Below are positions 41,329-50,397 of a DNA stretch of 64,000 nt, one piece after another. This DNA comes from Glycomyces sp. TRM65418 (GTDB lineage: Bacteria; Actinomycetota; Actinomycetes; Mycobacteriales; Micromonosporaceae): the NCBI RefSeq assembly GCF_019710475.1, contig NZ_JAJFAX010000006.1, positions 282,932-346,931 on the forward strand. The letters run 5' to 3'. Each line of letters starts with the position of its first letter. Within the stretch, counting starts at the first letter, position 1. The position numbers and the translations under genes are program-made. The notes under the pieces were generated by a model, which made no database searches, was not told the origin of the DNA, and worked only from the letters and a program-made list of their open reading frames with translations.

Positions 41329-42953
41329 CGATGCTGCTCCAGGGTGCGGATGATCGCGGATCGGAGTTCCTCCGCGGTGGCGCCGTCGCGCACGGCGATG
41401 CGGAGGTAATGGGCGTCGAGCCCGGGGAAGGTCTCGCCGCGCCGCAGGGCGAAACCCTCCTGGAGGAGGCGCTCGCGCAGGTCGGTCCGCTCAGTCCGGA
41501 TGAGGACGAAATTGGCCGCCGCAGGCCAGACGCGGAGCCCGGCGATGCCGCTGAGCGCCTCGATGAGGAAGGCGCGCCGTTCGGCGACGAGGCCGGCGCG
41601 TTCGGCGCGTTCGGCCTCGGCCGCGACGCAGGCTTCGATGGCCTCCAAGGCGAGCGAGCCGACCGGCCATGGCTGGCGGGCGGCGTCGAGCCGGGCGACC
41701 GTGTCGGGGTCGGCGAGCAGGTATCCGACCCGCAGGCCGGCCAGGCCCCACAGTTTCGTGAGGCTGCGGATGACCACGAGGCCGGGCAGGTCGCCGCGCC
41801 CCGCCAGGTCGTCGGCCACCGCAGGCGCCGCGTCGGGAGCGTCGCCGAACGGGGGCAGGAAGTCGGCGAAGGCCTCGTCGACGACGACGGTCCGGCCGGG
41901 GCGGCACAGCCGTTCGACCGCGGCGACCGGATCGAGGGCGCCGGTCGGGTTGTCCGGTCGGGTCAGGAGGACGAAGTCGGCCTCGTCGGGCACGTCGGCG
42001 GGATCGAACGTCCAGTGCTCGCTTTCGCGGAAGACCCGCCTGACCGGCACCCCGGCGGAGCGGAGCGCCGCCTCCCCTTCGGTGAACGTGGGGTGGACGC
42101 ACACGGCGAGCCTCGGCCGGAGTACCTGGGCGAGCATCCAGAATCCCTCGGCGGCGCCGTCGAGGACCATGCACTCCGAGGCGGCCCGGCCGTGCCGGGA
42201 CGCGGCGGCGGCCCTGGCGGCGCGCTGGTCGGGGTAGGCGGCCAGGTCGCGGACGGCCGCCGCGAGTCGATCGGCCAGCCACTGCGGCGGTCCTTCGAGG
42301 ACGTTCACGGCGAGATCGACGGCGCCCTCGGGCACCTGGGTGTCGCCGTGGTCGCGGAGGCGGTCCCCGGCCTCCGCCTGCGGCGGGGCTTCGGGCGCGG
42401 GCAGGGGCACGGCGCGCCCGGCGACCACCAGCTCGCACGTGTCGGCGGCCTCGCTGATCGACTGCACGACTGCGCCGTGGAGGTCGAGCCAGCGGCGCGA
42501 GGAGGCCGAGACGGGTACGAGCCCGCCGCCGGGCTGCCCGGCGGCGACGACGACCCGGGCGGCCCTGGAGCGGGCGAGGTCGCGCCAGTCGGCGGCCTCG
42601 GCGAGGATCCGCTTCCAGGCCGCGCGCTGTGCCTCGTCGAGGCGGGCCACCGGGTCCTCGGTCCACAATCGGCCCTCGAACATCCGGTCGGTGACCCAGC
42701 CGTCGAGGTCGTCGATGAGGACGCAGGCGTCGGGCGGCGCTGCACGCAGCGCGGCGGCGATGTCGGTCGTCTCCACCGTCCGCCATGAGCCGGGGCGCCG
42801 TTCGCGGTGAGCCGCGATCCGCTCCCGCATCTCCTCGTCCGCCGCCGAGCCGGTGGCGATGTAGACGACGGGTCCGCCGCTTCCGGCGGCCAGGTGCTCG
42901 GCGCGGGCGCTCTTGCCCGAGCGGATGCCGCCGAGGACCAGGTGGAGGGTCAC
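41325..42953 (-). CDS. cobU: CobU-CobC fusion: cobinamide kinase/guanylyltransferase plus threonine-phosphate decarboxylase-like aminotransferase
   Basis: A 542-residue two-domain protein. Residues 1 to about 180 are CobU: P-loop GGIRSGKSARAEHLA, guanylation His in AAHRERRPGSW, and ACVLIDDLDGWVTD. Residues about 195-542 are a fold-type I PLP enzyme of the CobC/CobD(Salmonella) type: SECMVLDGAAEGFW, LLTRPDNPTGALDP, VVVDEAFADF and the PLP-Lys in IRSLTKLWGLAGLRVGYLLA. The first half activates the aminopropanol arm for lower-ligand attachment; the second would make aminopropanol phosphate. GTG start overlaps the cbiX stop. The order and fusion are unusual. Confidence 0.88.
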   Translation of the reverse strand: MTLHLVLGGIRSGKSARAEHLAAGSGGPVVYIATGSAADEEMRERIAAHRERRPGSWRTVETTDIAAALRAAPPDACVLIDDLDGWVTDRMFEGRLWTEDPVARLDEAQRAAWKRILAEAADWRDLARSRAARVVVAAGQPGGGLVPVSASSRRWLDLHGAVVQSISEAADTCELVVAGRAVPLPAPEAPPQAEAGDRLRDHGDTQVPEGAVDLAVNVLEGPPQWLADRLAAAVRDLAAYPDQRAARAAAASRHGRAASECMVLDGAAEGFWMLAQVLRPRLAVCVHPTFTEGEAALRSAGVPVRRVFRESEHWTFDPADVPDEADFVLLTRPDNPTGALDPVAAVERLCRPGRTVVVDEAFADFLPPFGDAPDAAPAVADDLAGRGDLPGLVVIRSLTKLWGLAGLRVGYLLADPDTVARLDAARQPWPVGSLALEAIEACVAAEAERAERAGLVAERRAFLIEALSGIAGLRVWPAAANFVLIRTERTDLRERLLQEGFALRRGETFPGLDAHYLRIAVRDGATAEELRSAIIRTLEQHR

Positions 42954-43849
42954 TTCGGGGTCTCCGCGTGGTGGTGGCCGTGGTGGTGGCCGTGCGTGCC
43001 GGGATCGTCGGGGTGGAAGTGGAGGGTCTGCGGCGCGCCCACCCGGTGCTCGAAGCCGGGCATGGCGACCCGGTACAGGCAGGTGTCGCAGTTGACGGCG
43101 GTCAGCCCGGCCTCGGCCTCGTCGGCGCGGGCGAGGAGCGCCTCGGCGACGGCCCGGTCGGGTCCGAGGTACGGGGCGTCGATCACGTCGCATTCGGGGT
43201 ACTGCGCGGCCCACTCGCGGGTCTGGGCGCGGATGCGCCGCTCCAGCACCCCGGTGAACAGGAAGTACGGCAGGAGCGCGATCTTCTTGGCGCCCAGAGC
43301 CCGGCAACGGTCCAGCGCTTCGGGCACCGAGGGCTCGGCGAGGCTGACGAAGCCGGTCTCCACCAGCGGCCAGGGCCGGCCCTCCCAGAGCATGCGCGCG
43401 ATCTTGAACAGGTCGGCGTTCGCGTCGGGATCCGAGGTGCCGCGTCCGATGAGGACCACGGCCGTCTCCTCCCGGTCCTCGGCGGGCACCGCTTCGCACA
43501 GCCGCCGGTCGACCAGGTCGAGCAGCTCCGGCCGGACCCCCAGGGGCGCGCCGTACGTGAACCGGACGCCCGGGTGGCGCTCCCGTTCGGCGGCGATCGA
43601 GGCGGGCACGTCGCCCTTGGCGTGCCCGGCCCCCAGCAGGACCAGGGGGACCACCGTCATGTGGTCGACGCCGTCGGCCACGGAGGCGGCCACGCTCTCG
43701 CTGATGGGCGGCGGGCACAGCTCCAGGAAGGAGAGGTCGGCGCGCAGTCCGGGCCGCAGGGCCCGCACTCGGTCGAGCAGCCGGCGCGACTCGGCCTGCC
43801 CGGCCGGGTCGACCGTCCCGTGGGCGACGATCATCAGTTGGTGGCTCAT
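42950..43849 (-). CDS. cbiX: sirohydrochlorin (cobalt) chelatase, CbiX type, with His-rich tail
   Basis: A 299-residue two-repeat CbiX/CbiK-like chelatase. Metal and substrate residues: MIVAHGTVDPAG (His) in the first half, VVPLVLLGAGHAKGDVP (His) and LIGRGTSDPDANADL in the second. The C-terminus carries a Cys pair (VNCDTCLY) and the His-rich stretch HGHHHGHHHAETPK, suitable for holding cobalt. It inserts Co early into sirohydrochlorin in the oxygen-independent route, yet the operon also encodes a late CobN-type chelatase. Confidence 0.9.
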   Translation of the reverse strand: MSHQLMIVAHGTVDPAGQAESRRLLDRVRALRPGLRADLSFLELCPPPISESVAASVADGVDHMTVVPLVLLGAGHAKGDVPASIAAERERHPGVRFTYGAPLGVRPELLDLVDRRLCEAVPAEDREETAVVLIGRGTSDPDANADLFKIARMLWEGRPWPLVETGFVSLAEPSVPEALDRCRALGAKKIALLPYFLFTGVLERRIRAQTREWAAQYPECDVIDAPYLGPDRAVAEALLARADEAEAGLTAVNCDTCLYRVAMPGFEHRVGAPQTLHFHPDDPGTHGHHHGHHHAETPK

Positions 43850-44466
43850 CTGGGCTTCTCCTCGAAAACGGTAGGTGCGGAGTACAAGAGGGCGTTGACG
43901 GCGGCGGCGGCGACGGCCGAGCCGCCGAGCTCGGAGCGGTTCGAGACGGACGGCAGCCCCGAGGCGCGGAGCGCGGCCTTGGACTCGACCGCGCCGACGA
44001 AGCCGACGGGGAGGCCGACCACCAGCGCCGGTGCGGGCGCGTGGGCGAGGATCGCCTCGAGCGCCGTGGGGGCGTTGCCGACCGCCCACACCGCTCCGGG
44101 TCCGAACCGCTCGCAGGCCAGCTCGACCGCGGCGGCGCTCCGGGTGGTGCCGCGCTCAAGGGCGCGTTCGGCCACGCCCGGCCAGGCCAGCGGGACCTCG
44201 ACGTCGGCGCTGGTGATGCCTGCGGCCACCATGCGGCTGTCGGCGATGATCGGTGCGCCGTCGCTGAGCGCCCGCCAGCCGTGTCGCAGGGCCGCTTCCT
44301 CCACCGCCAGGTCCTCGGCGTAGCGGAGGTCGGCGGAGGCGTGCACGACCCGTTCGGTCACCGCCCGGCTGAGCGGCCCGAGCCGCGAGAGGTCCACGCG
44401 GGACGCGAGGATGCGCATGCTCTCGACTTCGATGGGGTGCACCCGGTCCCGGCCCATGCGTCTCAT
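43846..44466 (-). CDS. cobH: precorrin-8X methylmutase
   Basis: A 206-residue CbiC/CobH enzyme that moves the C11 methyl to C12, giving hydrogenobyrinate or its cobalt form. The catalytic His is in RVVHASADLRYAEDL (about residue 41). Other blocks: DGAPIIADSRMVAAGI and VVGLPVGFVGAVESKAAL, PSVSNRSELGGSAVAAAAVN. ATGA overlaps at both ends, with the ferredoxin upstream and cbiX downstream. Confidence 0.93.
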   Translation of the reverse strand: MRRMGRDRVHPIEVESMRILASRVDLSRLGPLSRAVTERVVHASADLRYAEDLAVEEAALRHGWRALSDGAPIIADSRMVAAGITSADVEVPLAWPGVAERALERGTTRSAAAVELACERFGPGAVWAVGNAPTALEAILAHAPAPALVVGLPVGFVGAVESKAALRASGLPSVSNRSELGGSAVAAAAVNALLYSAPTVFEEKPR

Positions 44467-44666
44467 CGGGACACCTCCGCCGGCGGGCGGATCGCCTCGG
44501 CGGGGCAGACTTCGGCGCATTCACCGCAGCCGGTGCACCGGTCGGCCAGGACGACCAGGGGCGTCGCGCCGCCGGGGGTCGGCCGCAGGCACCGCTCCGG
44601 ACAGGTCCGCAGGCACGCCCCGCACGCGGTGCAGTCCGCGGTGACGGCGAACGGCCCGCCGGTCAT
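44463..44666 (-). CDS. 2[4Fe-4S] ferredoxin
   Basis: A 67-residue protein with two clostridial-type motifs: CTACGACLRTCPERC and CTGCGECAEVCPAEA. It should carry two [4Fe-4S] clusters. It is embedded between cbiG-cobJ and cobH with ATGA overlaps on both sides, so it is probably an electron donor for a reductive step of corrin synthesis, for example cob(II)yrinate reduction before adenosylation. The partner is not shown by sequence. Confidence 0.85.
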   Translation of the reverse strand: MTGGPFAVTADCTACGACLRTCPERCLRPTPGGATPLVVLADRCTGCGECAEVCPAEAIRPPAEVSR

Positions 44667-46432
44667 GCGCCCGCCGCCCGGTAACCGCGGGGGGTGACCA
44701 TGCGGCCCGCGACCATGCGGGTCCGGCTGGTCCCCACCAGGACCAGTGTCGTCATCTGGACCGAGGCGACGTCGAGTTCACCGAGGGCGGTCACGGTGAC
44801 CTGCTGATCCGGGCGTTCGGCGTCGCGGACGACCCCCACCGGTGTGTCGGGATCGCGGTGCCGCAGCAGGATCTCCTTCGCGCGGGCGAGCTGCCAGTCG
44901 CGCCCGGCGCTGCGGGGGTTGTAGAAGGCGACGGCCAGGTCGCCTCGGGCGGCCGCTTCGATGCGCGCTTCGATGAGCTCCCAGGGCGTCATCAGGTCCG
45001 ACAGGGAGATCGAGCAGTGGTCGTGTCCGAACGGCGCGCCGAGCAGGGCGCTCGCGGCCAGCGCGGCGGTCACGCCCGGCACGACGACGACGTCGATGTC
45101 GTCCCCGGCCAGCTCCAGCGTCGGGGAGGCCATCGCGTACACGCCGACGTCGCCGGAGCCGACCAGGGCCACGGCCCGGCCCGTGCGCGCCAGTTCGATC
45201 GCCCGCTCGGCCCGTTCCACCTCCTGGCCGAGCCCGAACCGCTCGAAGTCGGCGCCGCGCGAGGTCCAGCGGGCGGCCTGGTCCACATAGGGCCCGTAGC
45301 CGACGACCGTGGCGGCGGCGGCGAGTTCGGCGGCGGCGCGCGGCGCGGTCAGGTCGGGGGCGCCGGGTCCGAGCGAGACGAGCGCGAGGCGGCCTCGGAC
45401 GGGCCTGCGGGCGACGGCGACGGTGGCCATGGCGCTGCGCCGTTTGGGGACGAGGAGTTCGCCGCCCAGGTGGAGGGCGGCCGCTTCGGCGACCGAAGCG
45501 GTGCCGACCGCGGCGCGCACCACCGCCGACGGATTGGGCACGTCGATGGCGGCGAGCCGGTCGGCGGAGAGGTGGACGATCGGCCAGCCGCGGGCGGCGC
45601 AGGCGTCGTTGATGCCGGCCTCGTCGGCCTTGAGGTCCACGGTGGCGGCGGTGTGCACGGACGAGGGGGACAGGCCGGCTTCGGCGAGCGCGGTGTCGAT
45701 CAGCCGGCCGACTTCGGCGGCGGTGACGCCGCGGGAGGCGCCGATGCCGACGATCAGGGAAGGGGGCCGGTAGAGCACGGTCCGCTCCGCGGGCGGGACG
45801 GCGCGGTCGGTGACGCGCAGCAGCGGCGCGGCCGGATCGGCGGTGACGGCGGCCGGGATGGGGCCGAGCGGCCAGGGGCGGTCGCGTTCGACGCGGACCG
45901 GACCGCCGGCGAGGACGTGGCCGCCGACGGCGGCGAGCTCGCCTTCGGCGCGGAGGCCGAACCGGGCGCCGAGCGAGCCGAGGCCGGGCGTTCCGGCCGA
46001 CTCGGAGGCGGTGGTGACCACGGGAGTCGCGTTGAGATGGGCGGCGAGGCGTTCGGCCAGGGCGTTCGCGCCGCCTTCGTGGCCGGAGCTGAGGCTGACG
46101 GCGAAGCGGCCGGCGTCGTCGACGCAGACGACCGCGGGATCGGTCCGCTTGTCGCGCAGGTGGGGGGCGATGAGGCGGACGGCGGCTCCGGCGGCCATGA
46201 CCATGACGACGGCGTCCGCCGCGGGCCACGCGGCGGCGACGGCGTCGCGGGGCCGGGCGTCGGCCGTCTCGCCGCCGAGGTGGGCGGCGATGTCGGCGGC
46301 GAGGCGCCTGCCGGTCGCGGTGGCGGCCACCACGACGATCCGTGACGCCGCGGTGGGCTTCGACGCAGGCGCGACCGCGGACTCGGTCGCAGGGCGCGGT
46401 GCGCGCTCGCGCGCTGCTCGTGGTGCGGTCAC
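44663..46432 (-). CDS. cobJ: CbiG-CobJ fusion: cobalt-precorrin-5A hydrolase plus precorrin-3B C17-methyltransferase
   Basis: A 589-residue fusion from a GTG at 46432. Residues about 30-350 are CbiG: the N-domain MAAGAAVRLIAPHLRDKRTD and GRFAVSLSSGHEGGANALAE, and the C-domain LIVGIGASRGVTAAEVGRLI and VHTAATVDLKADEAGI. Residues about 360-589 are CobJ/CbiH: LALVSLGPGAPDLTAPRAA, VALVGSGDVGVYAMASP and YNPRSAGRDWQLARAKEILL. Together they carry out the ring-contraction methylation and the loss of acetaldehyde. The first 25 residues are an Ala/Arg-rich leader. Such fusions are known in actinobacteria. Confidence 0.9.
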   Translation of the reverse strand: MTAPRAARERAPRPATESAVAPASKPTAASRIVVVAATATGRRLAADIAAHLGGETADARPRDAVAAAWPAADAVVMVMAAGAAVRLIAPHLRDKRTDPAVVCVDDAGRFAVSLSSGHEGGANALAERLAAHLNATPVVTTASESAGTPGLGSLGARFGLRAEGELAAVGGHVLAGGPVRVERDRPWPLGPIPAAVTADPAAPLLRVTDRAVPPAERTVLYRPPSLIVGIGASRGVTAAEVGRLIDTALAEAGLSPSSVHTAATVDLKADEAGINDACAARGWPIVHLSADRLAAIDVPNPSAVVRAAVGTASVAEAAALHLGGELLVPKRRSAMATVAVARRPVRGRLALVSLGPGAPDLTAPRAAAELAAAATVVGYGPYVDQAARWTSRGADFERFGLGQEVERAERAIELARTGRAVALVGSGDVGVYAMASPTLELAGDDIDVVVVPGVTAALAASALLGAPFGHDHCSISLSDLMTPWELIEARIEAAARGDLAVAFYNPRSAGRDWQLARAKEILLRHRDPDTPVGVVRDAERPDQQVTVTALGELDVASVQMTTLVLVGTSRTRMVAGRMVTPRGYRAAGA

Positions 46433-47634
46433 GGGCGTTCTCCTTGGACGAGCAGGACGGGGTTGCGCGGGGCGAGGCGGTGGCCGTCGCCGAGCGGGAC
46501 CAGGTCGGCGACCTCGAGCAGCTGCGCGGCGGCCTTCCATCCGTGCGTTTCGAGCCGACGCACGGCTTCAGGGCAGCGTTCGAGGGTGGCGAGTGCGATC
46601 ACGATGCGGTCGCCGCAGCGGGCCGCGGCGGCGTCGATGACGGACTCCAGTCCGGCTCCGCCGCCGCCGATGAACACCGCGTCCGGATCGGGCAGGGCGG
46701 CGAGGGCGTCCGGGGCGCGGCCGTGGACGAGTCCGATGCGGACACCGTGCGCGACGGCATTGGCTCGGGCCCGGTCGAGCTGGTCGCCGTCGGCGTCGAC
46801 GGCGACGACGCCCGCGCCGAGCCGGGCGGCTTCGACGGCGACGCTGCCGGAGCCGCAGCCGACGTCCCACAGCAGCCGCCCGGGGCCGGGCCCGAGCGCG
46901 GCGAGGGCGGCGGCGCGGACGGCGGGCTTGGTGATCTGCCCGTCGCGGTGGGCGAACTCGTCGACCGGGCGGCCCCAGCCGGCGGCGGCGCCGCGGCTGT
47001 GGGCGAGCAGGGTCGGGCCCTGTCGGGCGTCCGCGGCGGGGTCGAGGACGAGCATCACGTTGGGTTCGGGGAAGTCGCGCCCGGCGGCTTCGGCGAGGCC
47101 GCACCGGTCGAGCGTCTCGTCGGGATGTCCGAGGCGGCCGGCCACGACGACGTCGCGCGGGCCGCTCCCGGCGGCGACGAGCGCCCGCGCGATCACCGCG
47201 GGAGTGGTGCGGGCGTCGGTGAGGACGGCGACCTTGGGGCCGCACAGGGCCGTGGCGATGGCCGGGCGCGGATCGCGCCCGTGGGCGGACACGACCTGTG
47301 CGTCCTCCCAGGACAGTCCGATGCGGGCGAAGGCGCCCGAGACCGAGGAGGCCGCGGGGTGGATCGTCAGGGGCCGGCCGACGGCGGCGAGACGGCGGAG
47401 GATGCCGAACCAGCCGGGGTCGCCCGAGGCGAGGACGGCGACGGGGCCGGGAGCGGCCTCGATCGCGGCCACGGCCGCGTCGAGGTCGCCGCCGATGGCG
47501 ATGGTCGCCGCGTGCCGGGGGGCGTGCGCCTCGAGGTGGCGGCGGCCTCCGGCGATCACGGTCGCCTCGGCCGGGATCGGGCGGGCGAGGCGGCCGTCCG
47601 GACCGACGCCGATCACGATCAGCGGGTGGTTCAC
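46429..47634 (-). CDS. cobL: precorrin-6Y C5,15-methyltransferase (decarboxylating)
   Basis: A 401-residue CbiE-CbiT fusion. The N-terminal half is a tetrapyrrole methylase: LIVIGVGPDGRLARPIPAEA, GPVAVLASGDPGWFGILRRL. The C-terminal half is a class I SAM methyltransferase: LLWDVGCGSGSVAVEAARLG, and DAVFIGGGGAGLESVIDAAA. It methylates C5 and C15 and decarboxylates the C12 acetate. GTG start overlaps the cbiD stop. Confidence 0.93.
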   Translation of the reverse strand: MNHPLIVIGVGPDGRLARPIPAEATVIAGGRRHLEAHAPRHAATIAIGGDLDAAVAAIEAAPGPVAVLASGDPGWFGILRRLAAVGRPLTIHPAASSVSGAFARIGLSWEDAQVVSAHGRDPRPAIATALCGPKVAVLTDARTTPAVIARALVAAGSGPRDVVVAGRLGHPDETLDRCGLAEAAGRDFPEPNVMLVLDPAADARQGPTLLAHSRGAAAGWGRPVDEFAHRDGQITKPAVRAAALAALGPGPGRLLWDVGCGSGSVAVEAARLGAGVVAVDADGDQLDRARANAVAHGVRIGLVHGRAPDALAALPDPDAVFIGGGGAGLESVIDAAAARCGDRIVIALATLERCPEAVRRLETHGWKAAAQLLEVADLVPLGDGHRLAPRNPVLLVQGERP

Positions 47635-48920
47635 GGCCGCCGCCACCGTTCCGGGTCGGCTCCGGCGCGGGCGAGGCGGTCGGGGGCGCGGGAGTTCCAG
47701 GCGACGGGTTCGAGGTCGCCGAAGTCGACCAGGACGGCGTCGACGTCGAGTTCGCCGCCGCAGTGGCGCGCCCAGGCGGCCAGGTTGGCGGCGACGTCGT
47801 CGCAGAGGGTGTCCCCGGCGGCGGCCAGCAGGCCCTCGCGGGACCACAGCTCGTAGGCGTGGCGGCCGGTGTTGGCCGCGTCCACCTCGGCGACGAGCGC
47901 CGCCGTGCCGCCCGCGCGCGCGGTCACCTCCGCCAAATACCCGGTGTCTACTTTGGATTTGGTGTAGTGGGTCATCATGACCCCCGCGCCGAGCTTGGCG
48001 AGCTTCCCGGCCATGCCGACGAACACCAGCCGCGTCAGGCCGGCCTGGACGCAGCGCTCCACGGCCGCGCCGGTGAAGTCGCCGACCTCGGTGAAGCACA
48101 CCTCGTCGAGACCGGGCAGGAGCCTGATCGCGGCCCGCTCGGTGCGCCCGCCGGTGGTGAGCACGCACGTGTCGCGTCCGGCGGCGGCCATGACGTCGAC
48201 CGCCTGCAGGACCGAGGCCCGCCAGGCCGCGGTCGAGAAGGGCCGGACGATCCCGGTGGTGCCGAGGATCGAGATGCCGCCGAGGATCCCCAGGCGGGCG
48301 TTGGTGGTCCGCTTGGCCATCCGCTCCCCTTCGGGGACCGACACGACGACGTCGACACCGCGCCCGGCATAGGGATCGCAGACCTCCTCCACGGTGATGC
48401 GGATCATCTGGCGCGGCGTGCCGTTGATGGCGGGCCCGCCGACCTCCAGGCCGAGCCCGGGCCGGGTCACCACGCCGACCCCGTCGCCGCCGTACAGGTG
48501 CACGCCGGGCTCGTCGCTCCAGGCGACCGTGGCGGTCAGGTGCGCGCCGTTCGTGACGTCCGGGTCGTCTCCGGCGTCCTTGACGACCACCGCCTCGGCG
48601 GCCTCGCCGACGTGCTCGCAGCGGTCGACGGTGAACTCGACGCGGCGGCCGACCGGCAGCCACACGTCCACGGTGCGGCTGCGTTTCCCGGTGGCCAGCA
48701 GCAGGATCGCGGCCTTGGCGGCGGCGGTGGCGCAGGCGCCGGTGGTGAAGCCGGTGCGCAGGGCCTTGCCGGCGCGGGCCTTCGCGGTGCGCGGCAGGTC
48801 CGGTTCGATCAGCTCGCGCGCCGCGGTCGGCGGCGGCGAGGCCCGCTCGACGTGCACCGGCCCGGCCTTGGCCCGCCGGGGCGGACGGGTCGGGAAGGAG
48901 CGCTCGGGTCCGGCGTTCAC
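47631..48920 (-). CDS. cbiD: cobalt-precorrin-5B C1-methyltransferase
   Basis: A 429-residue CbiD with an Arg/Pro-rich 55-residue leader before the domain. Family blocks: LRTGFTTGACATAAAKAAIL, GVGVVTRPGLGLEVGGPAIN, GISILGTTGIVRPFSTAAWR, and VGMAGKLAKLGAGVMMTHYT. CbiD marks the oxygen-independent (cobalt-early) branch. GTG start with GTGA overlap. Confidence 0.93.
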   Translation of the reverse strand: MNAGPERSFPTRPPRRAKAGPVHVERASPPPTAARELIEPDLPRTAKARAGKALRTGFTTGACATAAAKAAILLLATGKRSRTVDVWLPVGRRVEFTVDRCEHVGEAAEAVVVKDAGDDPDVTNGAHLTATVAWSDEPGVHLYGGDGVGVVTRPGLGLEVGGPAINGTPRQMIRITVEEVCDPYAGRGVDVVVSVPEGERMAKRTTNARLGILGGISILGTTGIVRPFSTAAWRASVLQAVDVMAAAGRDTCVLTTGGRTERAAIRLLPGLDEVCFTEVGDFTGAAVERCVQAGLTRLVFVGMAGKLAKLGAGVMMTHYTKSKVDTGYLAEVTARAGGTAALVAEVDAANTGRHAYELWSREGLLAAAGDTLCDDVAANLAAWARHCGGELDVDAVLVDFGDLEPVAWNSRAPDRLARAGADPERWRRP

Positions 48921-49687
48921 GTCGCCCTCGCCGGTCGGTGGGTGTGGGCGAACGACGGCGAGTACAGGTGGCTGCGCGTGCCGCTGGCGCCCAGCGCGGG
49001 ACCGACGAGCACGAGGGTGTGCATGGTGACCTTCATGGCCCGGACCGTGGCGGCCAGTTCGTCGAGTCGGCACGTCTCGACGCGCTCCTCGGGCCAGGAG
49101 ACGCGGTAGCCGACCACGCAGGGCGTTCCGGGCGGGTAGCCGCCGGCGAGGAGTTCGGCCTGGAGCCGCTTGGGCCGGGAGGCGGAGAGGAACAGGGCCA
49201 GGGTGGTGCCGTGCCGGGCGAAGGAGGCCAGATCCTCCCCTTCGGGCATGGGGGTGCGGGTCGCCATCCGGGTCATGACGACCGATTGGGCGACCTCGGG
49301 GACGGTCAGTTCGCGGGCGACCGCCGCGGCGGTGGCGGCCACCGAGGTCACGCCGGGGACGACTTCGACGTCGACGTCGAACTGGGCGACGGCCTCCAAC
49401 TGCTCCTGCATCGCGCCGTAGATCGAGGGGTCGCCCGAATGCAGGCGGACCACGGTCAGTCCTTCGGCGGCGGCCCTGCGGTAGACGTCGAGCACGTCTT
49501 CGAGCGTCATCGTCTTCGAGTCCAGGACCGCCGCGCCGGGGCGGGCGTGCTCGAGGACGTCCTCGTGGACGAGGCTCGAAGCCCACACCACGATGTCGGC
49601 CGTCCCGATCACCTCGGCGGCCCTGAGGGTCAGCAGGTCGGCCGCGCCGGGCCCGGCTCCCACGAACCAGATCTTCGCCCTGCTCAC
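48917..49687 (-). CDS. cobM: precorrin-4 C11-methyltransferase
   Basis: A 256-residue tetrapyrrole methylase: GAGPGAADLLTLRAAEVIGT, VVRLHSGDPSIYGAMQEQLE and VVPGVTSVAATAAAVARELT, then TMHTLVLVGPALG. It uses SAM to methylate C11. GTG start overlaps cobI by four bases. Confidence 0.94.
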   Translation of the reverse strand: MSRAKIWFVGAGPGAADLLTLRAAEVIGTADIVVWASSLVHEDVLEHARPGAAVLDSKTMTLEDVLDVYRRAAAEGLTVVRLHSGDPSIYGAMQEQLEAVAQFDVDVEVVPGVTSVAATAAAVARELTVPEVAQSVVMTRMATRTPMPEGEDLASFARHGTTLALFLSASRPKRLQAELLAGGYPPGTPCVVGYRVSWPEERVETCRLDELAATVRAMKVTMHTLVLVGPALGASGTRSHLYSPSFAHTHRPARAT

Positions 49688-50397
49688 ACTCGGTCCTCTC
49701 GTTCGGGGGCGACGATGACCGTGGAGAGGTACGGCGCGGGCGTGTCGGGAAGGTCGGCCCGGACCTGCTCGCCGGCGTGGCCCAGGTGGGCGCCGAACAC
49801 GGCGCGGTCCAGCGCCCCGGCCTCCTCCAGCACGGCCCGGATCTCCGGGAGCTTCCTGCCGCCCTTGTAGAGGACGACGGTCCCGCCGCCCGCGAGGGCG
49901 GCGCGGATGCGGTCGGTCCCGGCGGTGATCGGCATGAGATGGAGCGGTTCGTCGTGCTCGACCAGCACCGTGCCGGTGCGGGAGGCCAAGTCCTGCATGG
50001 CCGTGATGCCCGGGACCGTCCGCACGGCGGCGTCCGGGACGAGGCGGCGGACCTCGCGGGCCAGATAGGTGAAGGTGGAGTAGACGTTCGGGTCGCCGAT
50101 GGTCGCGAACGCGGCGGTGCCGCCGGCGGCGACGACGTCGGCGACCTTGTCGGCCGCTCTGGCCCAGGCGATCTCCCGACGGTCCTTGCCGAGCTCGAAC
50201 ACCAGCCGGTGGATCGGCTTGTCATGCGGCACATGGTGGGCCACCACGCGCTCGGCGTAGCCGGGCTCGTCCGCGGACGAGGAGGCCGCGACCGGCACGA
50301 AGACGCGGTCCGCCCGCAGCAGGCTGTCGCGGCCCTTGACGGTGATGAGGTCGGGGTCGCCCGGTCCGGTGCCGATCCCGATGAGAGTGCCGCTCAT
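49684..50397 (-). CDS. cobI: precorrin-2 C20-methyltransferase
   Basis: A 237-residue tetrapyrrole methylase. N-terminal IGIGTGPGDPDLITVKGRDS, then FATIGDPNVYSTFTYLAREV and VPGITAMQDLASRTGTVLVE, and the family's VVLYKGGRKLPEIRAVLEEA. It methylates C20 of precorrin-2 (or cobalt-sirohydrochlorin). ATGA overlap with cobB. Confidence 0.94.
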   Translation of the reverse strand: MSGTLIGIGTGPGDPDLITVKGRDSLLRADRVFVPVAASSSADEPGYAERVVAHHVPHDKPIHRLVFELGKDRREIAWARAADKVADVVAAGGTAAFATIGDPNVYSTFTYLAREVRRLVPDAAVRTVPGITAMQDLASRTGTVLVEHDEPLHLMPITAGTDRIRAALAGGGTVVLYKGGRKLPEIRAVLEEAGALDRAVFGAHLGHAGEQVRADLPDTPAPYLSTVIVAPEREDRV

